This document shows, piece by piece, positions 6,610-7,418 of a stretch of DNA of 7,418 nucleotides. Position 1 is the first letter of the stretch, and the number at the start of each line of letters is the position of its first letter. Source of the stretch: CAYGAW01 sp964347945 (lineage in GTDB: Bacteria; Chloroflexota; Anaerolineae; UBA7937; B3-Chlor); contig CAYGAW010000143.1 in NCBI GenBank assembly GCA_964347945.1, positions 1-7,418 on the forward strand, given 5' to 3'. The notes beneath the pieces are model-generated. The model ran no database searches and was not told the DNA's origin. It saw nothing but the letters and a program-made list of their open reading frames with translations. The position numbers and the translations under genes were made by a program.

Positions 6610-6772
6610 CTCGAACACAGATGTCAAAGTCTGACAAGCGTACTCGTGACCAAAACCCCAATCTGGTTACCGTCCGAAGGAGAAGGTACTCTGTGAGGGT
6701 ATTCTGTTTGACAAAGATGTATTGCCGCACAAGCAGGTTCGAACAGCCGCTGTCCTAGCATTGTTGATAAGG

Positions 6773-6780
6773 TTTATAAT
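6773..6780 (+). promoter_or_regulatory. Archaeal TATA box for the polyferredoxin gene
   Basis: TTTATAAT is close to the archaeal consensus and is preceded by a purine-rich GATAAGG suited to TFB binding. Transcription would begin near 6802, leaving a leader of about 50 nt before the ATG at 6852. A second, weaker candidate, TATTTAG at 6794-6800, would start near 6823. Confidence 0.6.
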
Positions 6781-6838
6781 CGTCTAGGTCGCCTATTTAG
6801 TTTCCAAATTCAGTAGACCATGCACCTCGCTACACGTT

Positions 6839-6842
6839 GGAG
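6839..6842 (+). promoter_or_regulatory. Ribosome binding site of the polyferredoxin gene
   Basis: GGAG lies 9 nt before the ATG at 6852 and 15 nt before the in-frame ATG at 6858, which favours 6852 as the start. Confidence 0.55.
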
Positions 6843-6851
6843 CAACTCAAA

Positions 6852-7418
6852 ATGCCAATGAAACTGCTCAAAACAGAAAACGACGACAAACTCACGGTTG
6901 AAAGGATTCTCCATGCTAGAAGATACGCGTTGACTCTGGACAAGAATCGGTGCACTGGCTGCGAAATCTGCATGATCGCCTGTCCAAAAGAAGCCATCGA
7001 CGTCAAGAAGATTCCAAAGGAAGAAGGCGAAGAGGCTAAACCTCCTGTCGTAGACGTCGACGAAGAGAAATGCCACTACTGCGGCATCTGTAGTTCCATT
7101 TGCCCATTTGGCGCCTTAGGCGTGAAGGTCAACGGCGAGACAGTGACTCCCGTTGTAGAGAGTGAGAGCTTCCCTCAGCTTATCCGGGAGATTGACGTGG
7201 ACTCGACAAAGTGTGACCCCCGCTGTCTCGATATAGAAGACCCATGCCCTTTGGGACTGATCGAGGTCAGAGTGCAACCGCCCGAAGAAGAAGTTGAGGC
7301 CCCGATGATCCGCGGAGAGAAGAAGGACGCCCAAGTTTTAGTGGATATAGACCGGGATTTCTGTCCGTGCTGTCGGGTCTGCGAAGTCAAGTTTCCCAAC
7401 GGGGCAATCAAGGTGCGC
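6852..7418 (+). CDS. Polyferredoxin, FwdF/FmdF-like, N-terminal part
   Basis: The first 189 codons of an open gene that runs past the window end encode repeated ferredoxin motifs and no membrane segment. Pair one is canonical: Cys34, 37, 40, 44 and Cys74, 77, 80, 84 (CTGCEICMIACP and CHYCGICSSICP) should bind two [4Fe-4S] clusters. Pair two is incomplete: Cys121, Cys125 and Cys132 with no third Cys near residue 128, then Cys171, 174 and 177 with Phe181 in place of the final Cys. The long linker with a TVTPVVESESFP segment between pairs, and repeated 'IDVD'/'VDID' lead-ins, resemble FwdF/FmdF, the polyferredoxin of formylmethanofuran dehydrogenase, which carries electrons to and from CO2 fixation as formylmethanofuran. 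MvhB or another polyferredoxin is the alternative. Its own promoter faces away from hdrA; the next gene is not visible. Polyferredoxin is secure, FwdF is an inference. Confidence 0.8.
   Translation, partial: MPMKLLKTENDDKLTVERILHARRYALTLDKNRCTGCEICMIACPKEAIDVKKIPKEEGEEAKPPVVDVDEEKCHYCGICSSICPFGALGVKVNGETVTPVVESESFPQLIREIDVDSTKCDPRCLDIEDPCPLGLIEVRVQPPEEEVEAPMIRGEKKDAQVLVDIDRDFCPCCRVCEVKFPNGAIKVR

Larger units (their letters stand above)
6526..6851. other. Divergent intergenic region between hdrA and polyferredoxin gene
   Basis: These 326 nt separate two genes read outward and contain no convincing gene. They hold the hdrA ribosome site and a weak promoter with two 13-bp palindromes on the left. 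In the middle is TGTCA-AAGTC-TGACA at 6622-6636 beside GTCACG at 6601-6606 and its complement CGTGAC at 6645-6650. On the right are ACAGC-C-GCTGT at 6743-6753 and a good TATA box for the polyferredoxin gene. The density of inverted repeats suggests regulator binding. Confidence 0.6.

Noticed and set aside
6708..6716. TTGACAAAG shared with 1648-1656, resembling a bacterial -35 element
   Set aside because: No TATAAT-like box follows at 16-18 nt in either place. A shared 9-mer between two gaps of this size is expected by chance fairly often, and the genes are archaeal.
6732..6755. GGTTCGAAC resembling a tRNA T-arm
   Set aside because: The flanking bases do not form the five-pair T stem and no acceptor or anticodon arm is present. 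It is an 8-bp palindrome only.
1..7418. tRNA, rRNA, CRISPR arrays and mobile elements
   Set aside because: I saw no repeated spacer-direct-repeat structure, no transposase or integrase, no long terminal inverted repeats, and no tRNA fold on reading the sequence.

Overview
The window looks like chromosomal DNA from an anaerobic archaeon that uses the methanogen-type heterodisulfide reductase (Hdr). The evidence is archaeal-type HdrC, HdrB and HdrA proteins, a multi-cluster polyferredoxin resembling the FwdF/FmdF subunit of formylmethanofuran dehydrogenase, and TATA-like boxes rather than bacterial -35/-10 pairs. I cannot place the lineage; methanogens, methane or alkane oxidisers, Archaeoglobi and Bathyarchaeia-like groups all fit.

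Layout. Bases 1-177 are the C-terminal end of hdrC, followed with a TAATG overlap by hdrB (177-1052). Next is an OsmC-like thiol peroxidase-family gene (about 1158-1596) whose start lies in a different frame from its body. A palindrome-rich gap of about 270 nt leads to nfnA (1870-2712) and nfnB (2712-4151), the two subunits of an NfnAB/SudBA-type electron-bifurcating NAD(P)H:ferredoxin oxidoreductase, overlapping as ATGA. On the opposite strand, one base away and convergent, is a 790-residue hdrA (6525-4153). A 326-nt divergent promoter region (6526-6851) separates hdrA from a polyferredoxin gene (6852 onward) that runs off the window.

How they fit together. HdrABC couples an electron donor to reduction of CoM-S-S-CoB (or a related disulfide) and of ferredoxin, using a bifurcating FAD in HdrA. 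NfnAB couples NAD(P)H pools to ferredoxin, and the polyferredoxin is a multi-cluster wire. The window is therefore a redox-coupling neighbourhood joining heterodisulfide, ferredoxin and nicotinamide pools.

The most unusual observations concern Fe-S ligands. The C-terminal MvhD-like domain of HdrA keeps the MvhD sequence framework but has none of its cysteines. The ferredoxin module just before it has Ser in place of one cluster cysteine. In the polyferredoxin, two missing cysteines of the second ferredoxin pair both belong to the same predicted cluster, which points to a real loss of one cluster. The hdrA upstream region carries two 13-bp palindromes exactly 20 bp apart.
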